Shown: positions 16,868 to 25,902, counted from the stretch's first letter. The stretch is DNA of 64,000 nt from DLKC01 sp002478885 (GCA_046329585.1 JAXLUI010000001.1:868001-932000), one strand, 5' to 3'. The notes: generated by a model not told the origin, from the sequence alone. Numbers and translations: made by a program.

Positions 16868-18214
16868 ATGGCAGTATCACCCCCAACTTCTTCTTCTGAA
16901 GGAAGAGTGCCAAAACCAAAGCTTTCACTGGGCCAAATCTTCACGATAAGTTTTGGCTTTCTTGGTGTACAAATTGGTTATTCCTTACAAAATGCAAACA
17001 CCAGCCGTATTCTTTCGGCCATTGGTGCTGATCCACATCACCTGAGTTTGTTCTGGCTGGCAGCTCCTCTCGCAGGTTTTTTTGTGCAGCCTATTGTTGG
17101 CTTGTCGAGTGATAAAACATGGACACGTTTAGGCAGGAGAATTCCATTCATACTCGGCGGCTCTATTGTCTCTGCCTTTGCCATGTTCTTTATGCCGAAC
17201 TCCGAAAATTTTGCTGAACTGTTGCCGCCATTGGTGTTTGGCGCAACCATGCTCTTGTTGATGGATACATCTTTCAACGTTACCATGCAGCCATTCCGCG
17301 CATTGGTAAGCGACATGGTTCCTGAAAGCCAGCGTAACAAAGGTTATGCAGTGCAAAGTTTTTTAATCAACGCCGGCGCTGTCGTTGGTTCATTGCTTCC
17401 TTTTGTTCTCACAGCTATAGGAGTTTCGAATGAGCCTGCTCCCGGAGATAAGGTTGCCCCAACCGTGATCTGGGCATTTTATTTTGGGGGTGGTGCGTTG
17501 TTGTTATCTGTTTTATGGACCTCGTTCAGAACAAAAGAATATCCACCTGATCAATATGCCATGTACAATAACCTCGATAAAACAAACGAGGTAAAAATGT
17601 CTTTTCTCGATCTGCTGAAAAACGTGCCTCCTACTATGTTGCAACTGGCTATAACACAGTTTTTTTCGTGGTTTGCATTGTTTCTTATGTGGGTTTACAC
17701 AACACAGGGCATTGCTCAAAATGTTTGGAACACTTCCGATCCTGGATCACAGGCGTACAACGAAGCTGGAAACTGGACCGGCGTAATCTTTGCAGCATAC
17801 AGTGTGTTTGCGGCTTTATACTCACTGGTACTGACAAAACTCGCTGACAAGTTCGGAAGAAAAAATACTTACATGTTTTCGTTGGTGCTTGGTGGCATCG
17901 GGCTTATCTCAACCATGTTCATCACCGACAAAAACATGTTATTTGTTCCTATGATCGGCGTTGGCATTGCATGGGCGGCCATTCTTGCAATGCCTTATGC
18001 CATCCTTTCATCAACACTTCCTGCAAGGCAAACCGGCGTATATATGGGCATATTCAACGCAACAATTACTATACCCCAAATCGCGGCTGGCTTACTTGGC
18101 GGAGTTGTATTAACAGCTGTAGGAGAAAAAGCCATTAACGTAGTTGGCATTGCAGGCGCATCAATGGTTTTGGCCGGCATATTTGCAAAGCTGGTCATTA
18201 AAACGAAGGAATAA
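16868..18214 (+). CDS. MFS sugar transporter of the GPH/SLC45-like type (probable maltose/maltodextrin)
   Basis: 448 residues with about 12 transmembrane helices. The first helix region SFGFLGVQIGYSLQNANTS, the loop GLSSDKTWTRLGRRIPF and the second-half signature LADKFGRKNTYMFSLVLGG are typical of sucrose/maltose-transporting SLC45-like and GPH carriers found in Bacteroidota beside amylase genes. It likely imports maltose or short maltodextrins from the periplasm. The secreted GH13 amylase gene follows 192 bp downstream on the same strand, with two repeat copies between, supporting a starch-use role. Substrate is inferred from context. Confidence 0.8.
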   Translation: MAVSPPTSSSEGRVPKPKLSLGQIFTISFGFLGVQIGYSLQNANTSRILSAIGADPHHLSLFWLAAPLAGFFVQPIVGLSSDKTWTRLGRRIPFILGGSIVSAFAMFFMPNSENFAELLPPLVFGATMLLLMDTSFNVTMQPFRALVSDMVPESQRNKGYAVQSFLINAGAVVGSLLPFVLTAIGVSNEPAPGDKVAPTVIWAFYFGGGALLLSVLWTSFRTKEYPPDQYAMYNNLDKTNEVKMSFLDLLKNVPPTMLQLAITQFFSWFALFLMWVYTTQGIAQNVWNTSDPGSQAYNEAGNWTGVIFAAYSVFAALYSLVLTKLADKFGRKNTYMFSLVLGGIGLISTMFITDKNMLFVPMIGVGIAWAAILAMPYAILSSTLPARQTGVYMGIFNATITIPQIAAGLLGGVVLTAVGEKAINVVGIAGASMVLAGIFAKLVIKTKE

Positions 18215-18227
18215 TAAATTCTTTGTT

Positions 18228-18278
18228 ACCCGGCTTTTGTGACACGGCTGCTACTTACGTTGCGTCGCACTATTGTAC
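18228..18278 (-). repeat. Interspersed repeat copy 9 (type A)
   Basis: Minus-strand core TACAATAGTGCGACGCAA at 18260-18277 and a tail AAAGCCGGGTAACAAA ending 14 bp from the transporter stop codon. Head-to-head with copy 10. Confidence 0.8.
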
Positions 18279-18321
18279 TTTCAGCACAGTGATCGGCAAT
18301 TAACAGCCGGCCAAATGTTAC

Positions 18322-18378
18322 GAACGTTGAAGTGAGTGACACAACCAGCGATGCCACATGCACCAAAGCCGGCGCCAA
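18322..18378 (+). repeat. Interspersed repeat copy 10 (type B)
   Basis: Core TGAAGTGAGTGACACAACC from 18328, then AGCGATGCCAC, then AAAGCCGGCGCC and seven A residues. Pairs with copy 9. Confidence 0.8.
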
Positions 18379-18406
18379 AAAAATTCATTGATAAAAAATA
18401 CAAACG

Positions 18407-20272
18407 ATGAGTAAGAAAAACTGGGCGATGCTGATTGTATTAGTACTTATATTTTTTAAAAGCCATGCACAGTATGCCACCGTTTACCCGACCAATTGGT
18501 GGGTTGGCATGAAGCACAACAAAATACAACTGCTTATACACGGCGAATACGATGGCTTTAGTAGCGAAAAAGTTAGAATAAACTACCCGGGTGTAACCAT
18601 TACTAATGTTCACAAATTTAAGAATGGAAAATATATCGCAGTTGATGTGAGCATCTCCCCTTCCGCAAAAGCAGGCAATGTTGACATAGAGTTTATCAGT
18701 GATGGAAAAGCGCATGCCGTTCAATGGCCGCTGAAAGCAAGAAGACCGGGCAACGGAACAGCTTTTGCACAAGGCGTTAATTCTGCAGATTTTATTTACC
18801 TGGCAATGCCTGATAGATTTAGTAATGGCGATCCGTCCAACGATCGTATACCTGGCATGAGAGACCAGAGTTTAAGCCGCGATAAAGACTCGTTCTTTTG
18901 CCGGCATGGCGGCGATCTGCAGGGCATAATGAATCACCTCGATTACCTTCAAAGCCTTGGTGTAACTACCTTGTGGATGATGCCGGTTTTAGAAAATGAC
19001 CGAACAGAACGAACAGAACATGGCTATGGTTTTACTAATCATTATGTAATTGATCCGAGGTTGGGTGGCGCCGACGCCTACAAAAAGTTAGGCGATGCAC
19101 TGCATGCAAGGGGAATGAAACTAATACAGGATGCCGTATATAATCATGTGGATATAGACCATGTTTTATACCGCGATATGCCAGACAGCACGTGGTTTCA
19201 TCAATGGCCCTCTTACACCGGAACAAGTTATAAAGACCAGCCTTCCTATGACCCATATGCAGCGCCTTCGGATAAGAAAATTGTAAAAGATGGCTGGTTC
19301 ACGCCCCTTATGCCCGATGTAAATCAGCAAAATCCTTATATGGCCAATTTTCTTATTCAGCACGCCATCTGGTGTGTGGAAGAATTTGCCGTAGATGGCT
19401 GGCGCATCGACACCTATTTATACAATGATGGCGAATTCATGAACCGGTGCAACAAAGCACTGATGGAAGAATATCCCAGGATTACGATGTTCGGGGAAAC
19501 ATGGGTACATGGAACTGCAGCGCAGGCATACTTTGCAGAGAATAATGTAAACAATATCCCATTCCACAGCAACCTGCAGGGTGTTACCGATTTTCAAACA
19601 AACCTCTATGGAATTATTCCTGCTATGACACAGGATTTCGGCTGGACAGAAGGAGTAAACAAACTTTATACAACTCTTAGCAACGACTTTTTATATAAAG
19701 ACCCAACACGCAATGTAAACTTTCTCGATAATCATGATGTAAGCCGCTTCTTCTCAATCGTCGGTGGGAATGTTAACAAACAAAAAACAGGTATTGAATG
19801 GCTGTTAACTTGTCGTGGAATACCACAAATGTATTATGGAACGGAGGTTTTAATGAAAGGCTTTACTAATCCTGATGGACTGGTGCGCATGGATTTTCCG
19901 GGCGGATGGGATGATGATGTAAAAAATGCGTTTACAGGCGCGGGGCTCACGGACGATGAAAAAGCCGTACAGCGACTGGTAAAAACATTGGGTAATTTTC
20001 GTAAGAATTCTTCGGCACTAAAGACCGGCAAAATGATGCAGTATGTGCCACAGGACGGCTTGTATGTTTATTTCAGGTACGATGCAAAACAAACCATCAT
20101 GTGTGTAATGAACGCAAGTGGTAACGTAAAAACGATCGACTTTGGCAAATATGCAGACAGAACAAAAGGTTTTGGCAAAGCAGTAAGCGTTACGGGTGAC
20201 AATGTTTCTTTCTCAACCGCTGATAAACCACAGCTAGCATCATACAATATGTGGGTACTTGAACTGAAATAA
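18407..20272 (+). CDS. Secreted GH13 alpha-amylase / neopullulanase-like enzyme (SusA-type)
   Basis: 621 residues: signal peptide (1-21), an N-terminal beta-sandwich of cyclomaltodextrinase type (about 25-120), the GH13 barrel (about 130-530) and a short C-terminal beta domain. The catalytic residues are D335 in DGWRIDTY, E364 in FGETW and D444 in FLDNHDVSRFF; the calcium/substrate region QDAVYNHVD is also present. It should hydrolyse alpha-1,4 bonds of starch, pullulan or maltodextrins in the periplasm or outside the cell. It is paired with the upstream sugar carrier. No SusC/D genes accompany it. A terminator follows. Confidence 0.9.
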   Translation: MSKKNWAMLIVLVLIFFKSHAQYATVYPTNWWVGMKHNKIQLLIHGEYDGFSSEKVRINYPGVTITNVHKFKNGKYIAVDVSISPSAKAGNVDIEFISDGKAHAVQWPLKARRPGNGTAFAQGVNSADFIYLAMPDRFSNGDPSNDRIPGMRDQSLSRDKDSFFCRHGGDLQGIMNHLDYLQSLGVTTLWMMPVLENDRTERTEHGYGFTNHYVIDPRLGGADAYKKLGDALHARGMKLIQDAVYNHVDIDHVLYRDMPDSTWFHQWPSYTGTSYKDQPSYDPYAAPSDKKIVKDGWFTPLMPDVNQQNPYMANFLIQHAIWCVEEFAVDGWRIDTYLYNDGEFMNRCNKALMEEYPRITMFGETWVHGTAAQAYFAENNVNNIPFHSNLQGVTDFQTNLYGIIPAMTQDFGWTEGVNKLYTTLSNDFLYKDPTRNVNFLDNHDVSRFFSIVGGNVNKQKTGIEWLLTCRGIPQMYYGTEVLMKGFTNPDGLVRMDFPGGWDDDVKNAFTGAGLTDDEKAVQRLVKTLGNFRKNSSALKTGKMMQYVPQDGLYVYFRYDAKQTIMCVMNASGNVKTIDFGKYADRTKGFGKAVSVTGDNVSFSTADKPQLASYNMWVLELK

Positions 20273-20289
20273 CTTGTTTTAGATATTGA

Positions 20290-20334
20290 TCAACTGTTTT
20301 ATACTTTTAAAGTGTAAAACAGTTTTTATTTTTA
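20290..20334 (+). terminator. Intrinsic terminator after the amylase gene
   Basis: AACTGTTTTATAC and GTGTAAAACAGTT form an imperfect stem with a T-rich run after it, 19 bp beyond the stop codon. Confidence 0.75.
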
Positions 20335-20353
20335 GCCCCTTCAAATAATTTAC

Positions 20354-22012
20354 ATGAACAAAATCTTGTTAATAGCTACTACCCTGCTCAATTTCGCGGC
20401 ACAGGCCCAGCAACAGGTTGCCGATAAAATTTATGTTAATGCAAAAATCTGGACCGGCGATGATACTAATAAATGGGCAAAGACAATTGCTCTAAAAAAC
20501 AATACCATTATATACGTAGGTAATGATTATAAATCGTACACCGGTAACAAAACCATTGTTACAGATCTAGAAGGCAGGTTGCTTATACCCGGCTTTATTG
20601 ATAATCACACGCATTTTCTCGCCGGAGGTTTTCAACTTGTAAGCATCGATCTCCGGCAGGTAAAATCAAAAAAAGCCTTTATCCAAACATTCAAAAAATA
20701 TGTGCAGGGGCTCGACGAAAAAAGATGGATCACCGGCGGCGACTGGGATCACGAAGCATGGGGCGGCGACCTGCCAAAAAAAGAATGGATAGATGCTGTT
20801 TCCGGCAATCATCCCGTATTCGTAAACCGTTACGATGGGCATATGGCGCTGGCAAACTCAGTAGCACTCAGGCTTGCGGGTATAGATAAAAATACATCCA
20901 ACCCTCCCGGGGGTGAAATTGTAAAAGATCCTGCAACGGGTGAACCAACCGGCGTACTCAGAGATGAGGCGATGAACCTCGTAAATAATGTAATTCCAGA
21001 GCCTTCAGCAAAAGAAATGGAGGAAGCCTTTCTTCGTGCACAACAACACGCACTTTCATTGGGTGTTACACAGGTGCACGATATGAGCAGCTTCGGCGGC
21101 TGGCCCGATATGAATACTTATCAGAGAGCCTACGCCGATGACCAATTACAAATGCGCGTTTATTCATTTGTGGCTTTGGCAACATGGCAGAAACTCGCCG
21201 ATTACGTAACACAAAATGGGCGTGGAGATGACATGCTGCGCTGGGGAGGATTAAAAGGGTTTGTCGATGGTTCGCTTGGTTCAACCACCGCATGGTTTTA
21301 CAAACCTTATCTCGATGCGCCAAACAGCACCGGCCTGCAGGTTACAGACACAACACTTCTTCACGACTGGGTCATCGCCGCAGACAAAGCCGGGTTACAA
21401 GTTGCCACCCACGCTATTGGGGACAGGGCCAACGATTTTATTTTGAATGTTTACAAAGAAGCCAATACAACAAATGGTACCCGTGACCGTCGTTTCCGCA
21501 TTGAGCATGCGCAGCATTTAACACAGGAAGCCATTACAAGATTTGGTGTGGAAAAAGTAATCCCGTCCATGCAACCATATCATGCGATCGATGATGGAAA
21601 GTGGGCAGCAAAACGATTAGACGATACCAGGCTTCGTGGCACTTATGCTTTTAATAGTTTGCTGAAAGATGATGCCAGGCTCACTTTCGGAACAGACTGG
21701 ACAGTAGCGCCACTCAATCCTTTGCTCGGTATTTATGCAGCGGTTACACGAAGAACGCTGGACAATAAAAATCCAAACGGCTGGTATCCCCAAGAAAAGA
21801 TCACGGTTGAACAGGCAATGAAATGCTACACTGCAAACAATGCTTATGCAGGTTTCCAGGAAAATAAACTTGGCATACTTAAAGCTGGCATGCTTGCCGA
21901 TTTTGCGGTGCTCGATAAAAATATTTTCAGCATAGACGCCGAGCAAATACGTAACACAAAAGTTGTGCTTACCGTTGTAAATGGGAAAGAAGTGTATAAG
22001 GCAAAACAATAG
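20354..22012 (+). CDS. Secreted amidohydrolase (YtcJ-like, Amidohydro_3)
   Basis: 552 residues with a signal peptide at 1-18. The metal-binding motif GFIDNHTHFLAGG (near residue 80) and GGDWDHEAWGG are typical of the YtcJ/LaaHT-like branch of the amidohydrolase superfamily; THAIGDRAND (near 355) and EHAQHL supply further metal histidines, and FGTDW the catalytic aspartate near 455. Enzymes of this group hydrolyse C-N bonds of exotic amides with a binuclear zinc centre. Signal-peptide forms are common in Bacteroidota and their substrates are mostly unknown. Monocistronic between a terminator and a repeat pair. Confidence 0.88.
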   Translation: MNKILLIATTLLNFAAQAQQQVADKIYVNAKIWTGDDTNKWAKTIALKNNTIIYVGNDYKSYTGNKTIVTDLEGRLLIPGFIDNHTHFLAGGFQLVSIDLRQVKSKKAFIQTFKKYVQGLDEKRWITGGDWDHEAWGGDLPKKEWIDAVSGNHPVFVNRYDGHMALANSVALRLAGIDKNTSNPPGGEIVKDPATGEPTGVLRDEAMNLVNNVIPEPSAKEMEEAFLRAQQHALSLGVTQVHDMSSFGGWPDMNTYQRAYADDQLQMRVYSFVALATWQKLADYVTQNGRGDDMLRWGGLKGFVDGSLGSTTAWFYKPYLDAPNSTGLQVTDTTLLHDWVIAADKAGLQVATHAIGDRANDFILNVYKEANTTNGTRDRRFRIEHAQHLTQEAITRFGVEKVIPSMQPYHAIDDGKWAAKRLDDTRLRGTYAFNSLLKDDARLTFGTDWTVAPLNPLLGIYAAVTRRTLDNKNPNGWYPQEKITVEQAMKCYTANNAYAGFQENKLGILKAGMLADFAVLDKNIFSIDAEQIRNTKVVLTVVNGKEVYKAKQ

Positions 22013-22025
22013 TAGTAGTTTTTAT

Positions 22026-22077
22026 GAGCCGGGCAATTGACCATGAATTAAGCTTTAGTTGCGTCGCACTCTTGTAC
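22026..22077 (-). repeat. Interspersed repeat copy 11 (type A)
   Basis: Minus-strand exact core at 22059-22076 and a tail ending in CCCGGCTC, 14 bp from the amidohydrolase stop. Head-to-head with copy 12. The 22013-22318 gap also holds the mutase promoter. Confidence 0.8.
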
Positions 22078-22172
22078 AAATGGACGGGAACTCAGCAAAG
22101 AAGCAAAATTAAAAAGCAGTTCAAAAAAAGGTTTTGATATCTGATGCGTTTCCGCTGCACATTTTTGCAACA

Positions 22173-22226
22173 GTACAAGTGAGTGACACAACGAAGATGC
22201 TACGAAGAGCAGCAGCCGGTCACCAA
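22173..22226 (+). repeat. Interspersed repeat copy 12 (type B)
   Basis: Core TACAAGTGAGTGACACAACG at 22174-22193, then AAGATGCTACGAAG and CAGCCGGTCACC. Tail points to the mutase gene start. Confidence 0.8.
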
Positions 22227-22242
22227 ATGATTGCGCGATAAA

Positions 22243-22270
22243 TTGACTTTCCTCATATTATTTATTTTGG
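22243..22270 (+). promoter_or_regulatory. Predicted promoter of the mutase gene
   Basis: TTG at 22243-22245 and TATTTTGG at 22263-22270 are separated by 17 bp, a near-match to the Bacteroidota TTG / TAnnTTTG promoter. It predicts a leader of about 40 nt containing a hairpin. Confidence 0.4.
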
Positions 22271-22283
22271 TGCTAACTTACCT

Positions 22284-22303
22284 TCGATGCTCATAAGCAT
22301 CGC
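22284..22303 (+). other. Hairpin in the 5' leader of the mutase gene
   Basis: CGATGC (22285-22290) and GCATCG (22297-22302) form a perfect six-base stem with a six-base loop, 16 bp before the start codon. It has no T-run after it, so it is not a terminator. It may affect translation; no riboswitch class fits so small a structure. Confidence 0.4.
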
Positions 22304-22318
22304 CGAAATAAACTTGCC

Positions 22319-23884
22319 ATGAAAAAAGTAACTACAGATAGCCGTATTGAAATAAAAGAAGTTTACACCGCCGAAGATCTCACATCATTACCAAAAGAAG
22401 TGCTGGAAGAAATGCCGGGACAGTTTCCCTACACCCGTGGTGTGCAGCCTGACATGTATAGAGGTAAACTATGGACCACACGCCAGTATGCGGGATTTTC
22501 GACAGCCGAAGAAAGCAACAAACGCTATCATTACCTGCTGTCACAGGGTGTAATGGGTCTTAGTGTCGCCTTTGATTTACCAACACAAATTGGTTATGAC
22601 AGTGATCATGCGCTTTCCGAAGGTGAAGTGGGCAAAGTGGGTGTGGCAATCGACAGCCTCGAGGATATGGAAAGACTTTTTCAAGGAATAAAGCTCGAAG
22701 ATGTTTCAACTTCTATGACCATAAACGCCACTGGATTTATTTTGCTGGCCTTATATGTTGCTCTTGCGAAAAAGCAAGGAGCCGATCTTACCAAAATAAG
22801 TGGCACCATTCAGAATGATATTTTAAAAGAATATGCTGCAAGAGGAACCTACATTTACCCACCCAAGCCATCTATGCGGATTATCACCGATATTTTTGAA
22901 TGGTGCGCCAAAGAGGTACCAAAGTGGAACACGATTTCTATTTCGGGCTACCATATCAGGGAAGCTGGAAGCACAGCCGTCCAGGAAATTGCATTTACAT
23001 TAAGTAACGGTAAAGCTTATGTAAAAGCGGCTTTGGATAAGGGGCTAGATATTGATGTATTTGGAAAAAGGCTCTCCTTTTTCTTTAATGCTCATAATAA
23101 CTTATTCGAAGAAGTTGCCAAGTTCAGAGCAGCGAGACGTATGTGGGCAAAGATGATGAAAGACCTTGGCGCTAAAGATCCCAAAGCTTTAATGCTGAGA
23201 TTTCACACACAGACAGGCGGAAGTACTTTAACGGCACAACAACCACAAAATAATATCAGTCGGGTTACCATACAAACACTGGCAGCGGTTTTGGGCGGCA
23301 CGCAGAGCTTGCACACAAATGGATTCGATGAAGCGTTAAGCCTTCCAACCGAGTCTGCAGCGAGAATTGCACTACGTACCCAGCAGATTGTTGCTTACGA
23401 AAGCGGTGTTGTTGATACGGTTGATCCTCTTGCAGGCAGTTATTATATTGAATCGCTTACAAATGAAGTAGAGCAAAAAGCTTTGGAATTGATAGAAAAG
23501 ATTGAGTCGATTGGTGGAAGCGTCAGCGCCATAGAACAAGGTTTTATCCAGGATGAAATTGCGAAAAGTGCTTATGATTATCAGCGTCTTGTTGAAAGCA
23601 ATGAGAAAATAATTGTTGGTGTAAATAAGTTTATAGTTGAAGAACTTAATAATACACCTCTGTTGAAGATAGATGATAGCATTCGCGAAATACAAACCAA
23701 GCGTTTGGAAACATTGAAAAGCCGGCGGGATAATATGGCCGTGTTGAACTCACTTGAAAAAATAGCATCTGCAGCAAAAGACGGTACCAACCTTATGCCT
23801 GTTGTTGTGGAAGCTGTTGAAAATTATTGCACCCTAGGTGAAATTGCAGACACACTGAGGAAAATTTTTGGAGAATATAAATAA
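22319..23884 (+). CDS. Methylmalonyl-CoA-mutase-family large subunit (acyl-CoA mutase, no B12 domain)
   Basis: 521 residues covering only the substrate-binding TIM barrel of the mutase family; the C-terminal cobalamin-binding domain of single-chain enzymes is absent. Family motifs include WTTRQYAGFSTAEESN, GLSVAFDLPTQIGYDSDHA, SGTIQNDILKEYAARGTYIYPP and SISGYHIREAG. A separate small B12-binding subunit is expected elsewhere; none is in the window. The position that is Tyr in canonical RGPYATMY mutases is Gln here (RGVQPDMY), while the Arg before TYIYPP is kept, so methylmalonyl-CoA specificity is not certain. It could take part in propionate or branched-chain amino-acid metabolism. Monocistronic with its own promoter. 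Confidence 0.85.
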   Translation: MKKVTTDSRIEIKEVYTAEDLTSLPKEVLEEMPGQFPYTRGVQPDMYRGKLWTTRQYAGFSTAEESNKRYHYLLSQGVMGLSVAFDLPTQIGYDSDHALSEGEVGKVGVAIDSLEDMERLFQGIKLEDVSTSMTINATGFILLALYVALAKKQGADLTKISGTIQNDILKEYAARGTYIYPPKPSMRIITDIFEWCAKEVPKWNTISISGYHIREAGSTAVQEIAFTLSNGKAYVKAALDKGLDIDVFGKRLSFFFNAHNNLFEEVAKFRAARRMWAKMMKDLGAKDPKALMLRFHTQTGGSTLTAQQPQNNISRVTIQTLAAVLGGTQSLHTNGFDEALSLPTESAARIALRTQQIVAYESGVVDTVDPLAGSYYIESLTNEVEQKALELIEKIESIGGSVSAIEQGFIQDEIAKSAYDYQRLVESNEKIIVGVNKFIVEELNNTPLLKIDDSIREIQTKRLETLKSRRDNMAVLNSLEKIASAAKDGTNLMPVVVEAVENYCTLGEIADTLRKIFGEYK

Positions 23885-24069
23885 GGCCAATTCGCTTTAC
23901 TTAATAAGCTATCTTTATAAGGTAGTCAACCCGCTGCAAATCCTTTTTCGAAGAAGCTTATTTACCAGGCATTGTTTCCCTTGGAATTACCTGTGTTCAG
24001 GCAAAATAATATGGCAATTTTGGTTTACCGGGAATTTCGATGACCTGTTAACAATTAAACCAGATTGAA

Positions 24070-24582
24070 ATGAAATTTTCACTTGTCCGGATAATACTCG
24101 CCATCCCGGTCTTTTTCAGCATAAGCCTTTTCTCCCAACAACTCTCCATCGAAGATATCATCAACATGCGTAAAATGCCACTGGAGCAAATAGACTCGCT
24201 TGTAAAAGCAAGAGACTTTGTAAAAACCAAATCTGATCTTGACACAACCTCTTCCATTGTAAAATATGCCTCGCTATTCAGAGCCGACACTGCCCTTATT
24301 CAACGAACACTAACAGTTGGTGTAAATGCCAATAAAAATATTGAACTACAATATGCAGTTTACCAGCAAAAAGATGCACTCGCAATGTTTGAATGGCTTG
24401 AAAAAAATGGTTTTAAAAAAACTGTGACCGTAATGCCGAATAAGGATGGTAAAAAGATGTTTGAGTATACCAGCTTTAAAAAGAAAAAGCAATCTGTTGG
24501 CTACGAAGAGATAGAATACAATAGCGTAGACAAAAAGGAAAAAGTGTTTATTTTTTCCGTGAATACCTTTGATTTTCCATAA
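24070..24582 (+). CDS. Secreted protein of unknown function
   Basis: 170 residues with a signal peptide (MKFSLVRIILAIPVFFSISLFSQ). The mature part is Lys-rich with no cysteines and a mixed alpha/beta pattern; the middle (NKNIELQYAVYQQKDALAMFEWLEKNGFKK) suggests a helix followed by strands. I do not recognise the family. It lies 185 bp after the mutase and only 11 bp before the GNAT gene, so the two are probably co-transcribed. That spacing is the only functional clue. Confidence 0.6.
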   Translation: MKFSLVRIILAIPVFFSISLFSQQLSIEDIINMRKMPLEQIDSLVKARDFVKTKSDLDTTSSIVKYASLFRADTALIQRTLTVGVNANKNIELQYAVYQQKDALAMFEWLEKNGFKKTVTVMPNKDGKKMFEYTSFKKKKQSVGYEEIEYNSVDKKEKVFIFSVNTFDFP

Positions 24583-24593
24583 AAAAAACATTA

Positions 24594-25151
24594 ATGCTGG
24601 CCACCATTGTAACGACGGATAGAGAGATTAACCAAATACTTGAGCTTTCTGCAAACAACTCAAAGGAAGCCATAACTAAACATGAAAAAGAAAGAGAGGG
24701 ATTTATTTCATGGAATTATAGCCTCGATTTGTTAAGGAAAATGCACCAATTGAATCCGAGTGTAATAATAAAAAATGGCGAACAAATCGCCGGCTATGCC
24801 TTGGTCGCACTCAAAGAAGCTGCACAGTTTCATATAGATCTCCATTCAATGATCGCTCAACTAGACCAGTTGCATTACAACAATAAAAAGCTTTCTGACT
24901 ACCGGTATTATATTATGGGTCAAATATGTATTCATAAATCTCAACGGGGCAAAGGCCTTTTTCCATTACTCTACCAAAAACACCGGGAGCTTTTTAAAAA
25001 CAGATTTGATTTCGTAATTACCGAAATATCTACTTCCAATCAAAGGGCTTTACGTGCGCATAAAAAAATTGGCTTTAAAACTATTCATACTTACGTAGAT
25101 GGTATAGACGAATGGAAAGTTGTTTTATGGGATTGGAGTAATTTGATTTAA
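24594..25151 (+). CDS. GNAT-family N-acetyltransferase
   Basis: 185 residues. The acetyl-CoA-binding motif A appears as IMGQICIHKSQRGKGLFPLLYQ (a Q/R-x-x-G-x-G/A loop near residues 115-128), and the C-terminal ISTSNQRALRAHKKIGFKTIHTY matches the GNAT motif B with the N-x-x-A-x-x-x-H/Y-x-x-x-GF pattern. It transfers an acetyl group from acetyl-CoA to an unknown amine in the cytoplasm. It follows the secreted-protein gene by 11 bp, in an apparent two-gene operon, and converges on the glycosylase gene. Confidence 0.85.
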   Translation: MLATIVTTDREINQILELSANNSKEAITKHEKEREGFISWNYSLDLLRKMHQLNPSVIIKNGEQIAGYALVALKEAAQFHIDLHSMIAQLDQLHYNNKKLSDYRYYIMGQICIHKSQRGKGLFPLLYQKHRELFKNRFDFVITEISTSNQRALRAHKKIGFKTIHTYVDGIDEWKVVLWDWSNLI

Positions 25152-25178
25152 ACCTTAATTGCTTTCTTCAGAACTTTG

Positions 25179-25748
25179 TTATTTATGTTTATTATCCATC
25201 CACGCTGGCTTTTGTTTCTTAATTTTTGCAAAAACTGAGCATTCTTCTTTATGAGCGCCAGGCAAATAACCAGTACTCATAAGAAATTCATTTACAATTT
25301 CCCCACCAGTAAAACGAAAATTTTTCTTAAATAATTTCACCCATTCATCTTTGGGCAAAGGATGGTGAAGTTCAATCCAATTCTTAAATGACTTATGGTT
25401 GGCCTGCAACTCGAGTATTTTCTTGGCATTTTCAACTGCCGCATTGATTTTTAGCCGATTTCTGATAATGCCCGGATCATTCATCAATCTCGCCACCTGC
25501 TCTTCGCTATAAGCCGCAACCCTGGCAATTTCAAAATTATCGTACGCTTTAAAAAAATTTTCCTTCTTTTTAAGAATCGTTTCCCAGCTTAAGCCTGCTT
25601 GGTTTATTTCAAGCATGAGCCTTGCGAACAATTCATTATCGCTCTTTAAAGGAAATCCATATTCTTCATCATGGTAGAGTTTATGAATGCTTCCGTTGTC
25701 GAGCTTCGCCACAAAATCGCAGTAAGTTTTAACTATAATTGTTTCCAT
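25179..25748 (-). CDS. tag: DNA-3-methyladenine glycosylase I
   Basis: 189 residues, the usual Tag length. The zinc snap is visible: C10 and H26 (YHDEEYG) near the N-terminus and the GAHKEEC His/Cys pair near the C-terminus. The catalytic region LEINQAGLSWETIL keeps the Glu and Trp of the family's LEGxQAGLSW motif, and NRLKINAAVENA fits the helix-hairpin-helix part. The enzyme removes 3-methyladenine from alkylated DNA, starting base excision repair. Monocistronic, convergent with the GNAT gene. Confidence 0.92.
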   Translation of the reverse strand: METIIVKTYCDFVAKLDNGSIHKLYHDEEYGFPLKSDNELFARLMLEINQAGLSWETILKKKENFFKAYDNFEIARVAAYSEEQVARLMNDPGIIRNRLKINAAVENAKKILELQANHKSFKNWIELHHPLPKDEWVKLFKKNFRFTGGEIVNEFLMSTGYLPGAHKEECSVFAKIKKQKPAWMDNKHK

Positions 25749-25814
25749 GGAATTATTTGCAGAGGTGTATTGAGTTTAATATTTAAATACCAGCTAATCT
25801 TTTCATATCGTCAT

Positions 25815-25831
25815 TGTTGCGTCGCAATCCG
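25815..25831 (-). repeat. Interspersed repeat copy 13 (degenerate type A)
   Basis: Minus-strand GATTGCGACGCAACAA keeps the TGCGACGCA palindrome but has lost the ACAAG flank. Faces copy 14. Confidence 0.5.
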
Positions 25832-25902
25832 TTCATCTTCATAACAATAAATAAACTGATTAAAATTAAAAAGGCATTTATTGAACAGTAATACAGGTGT
25901 TG

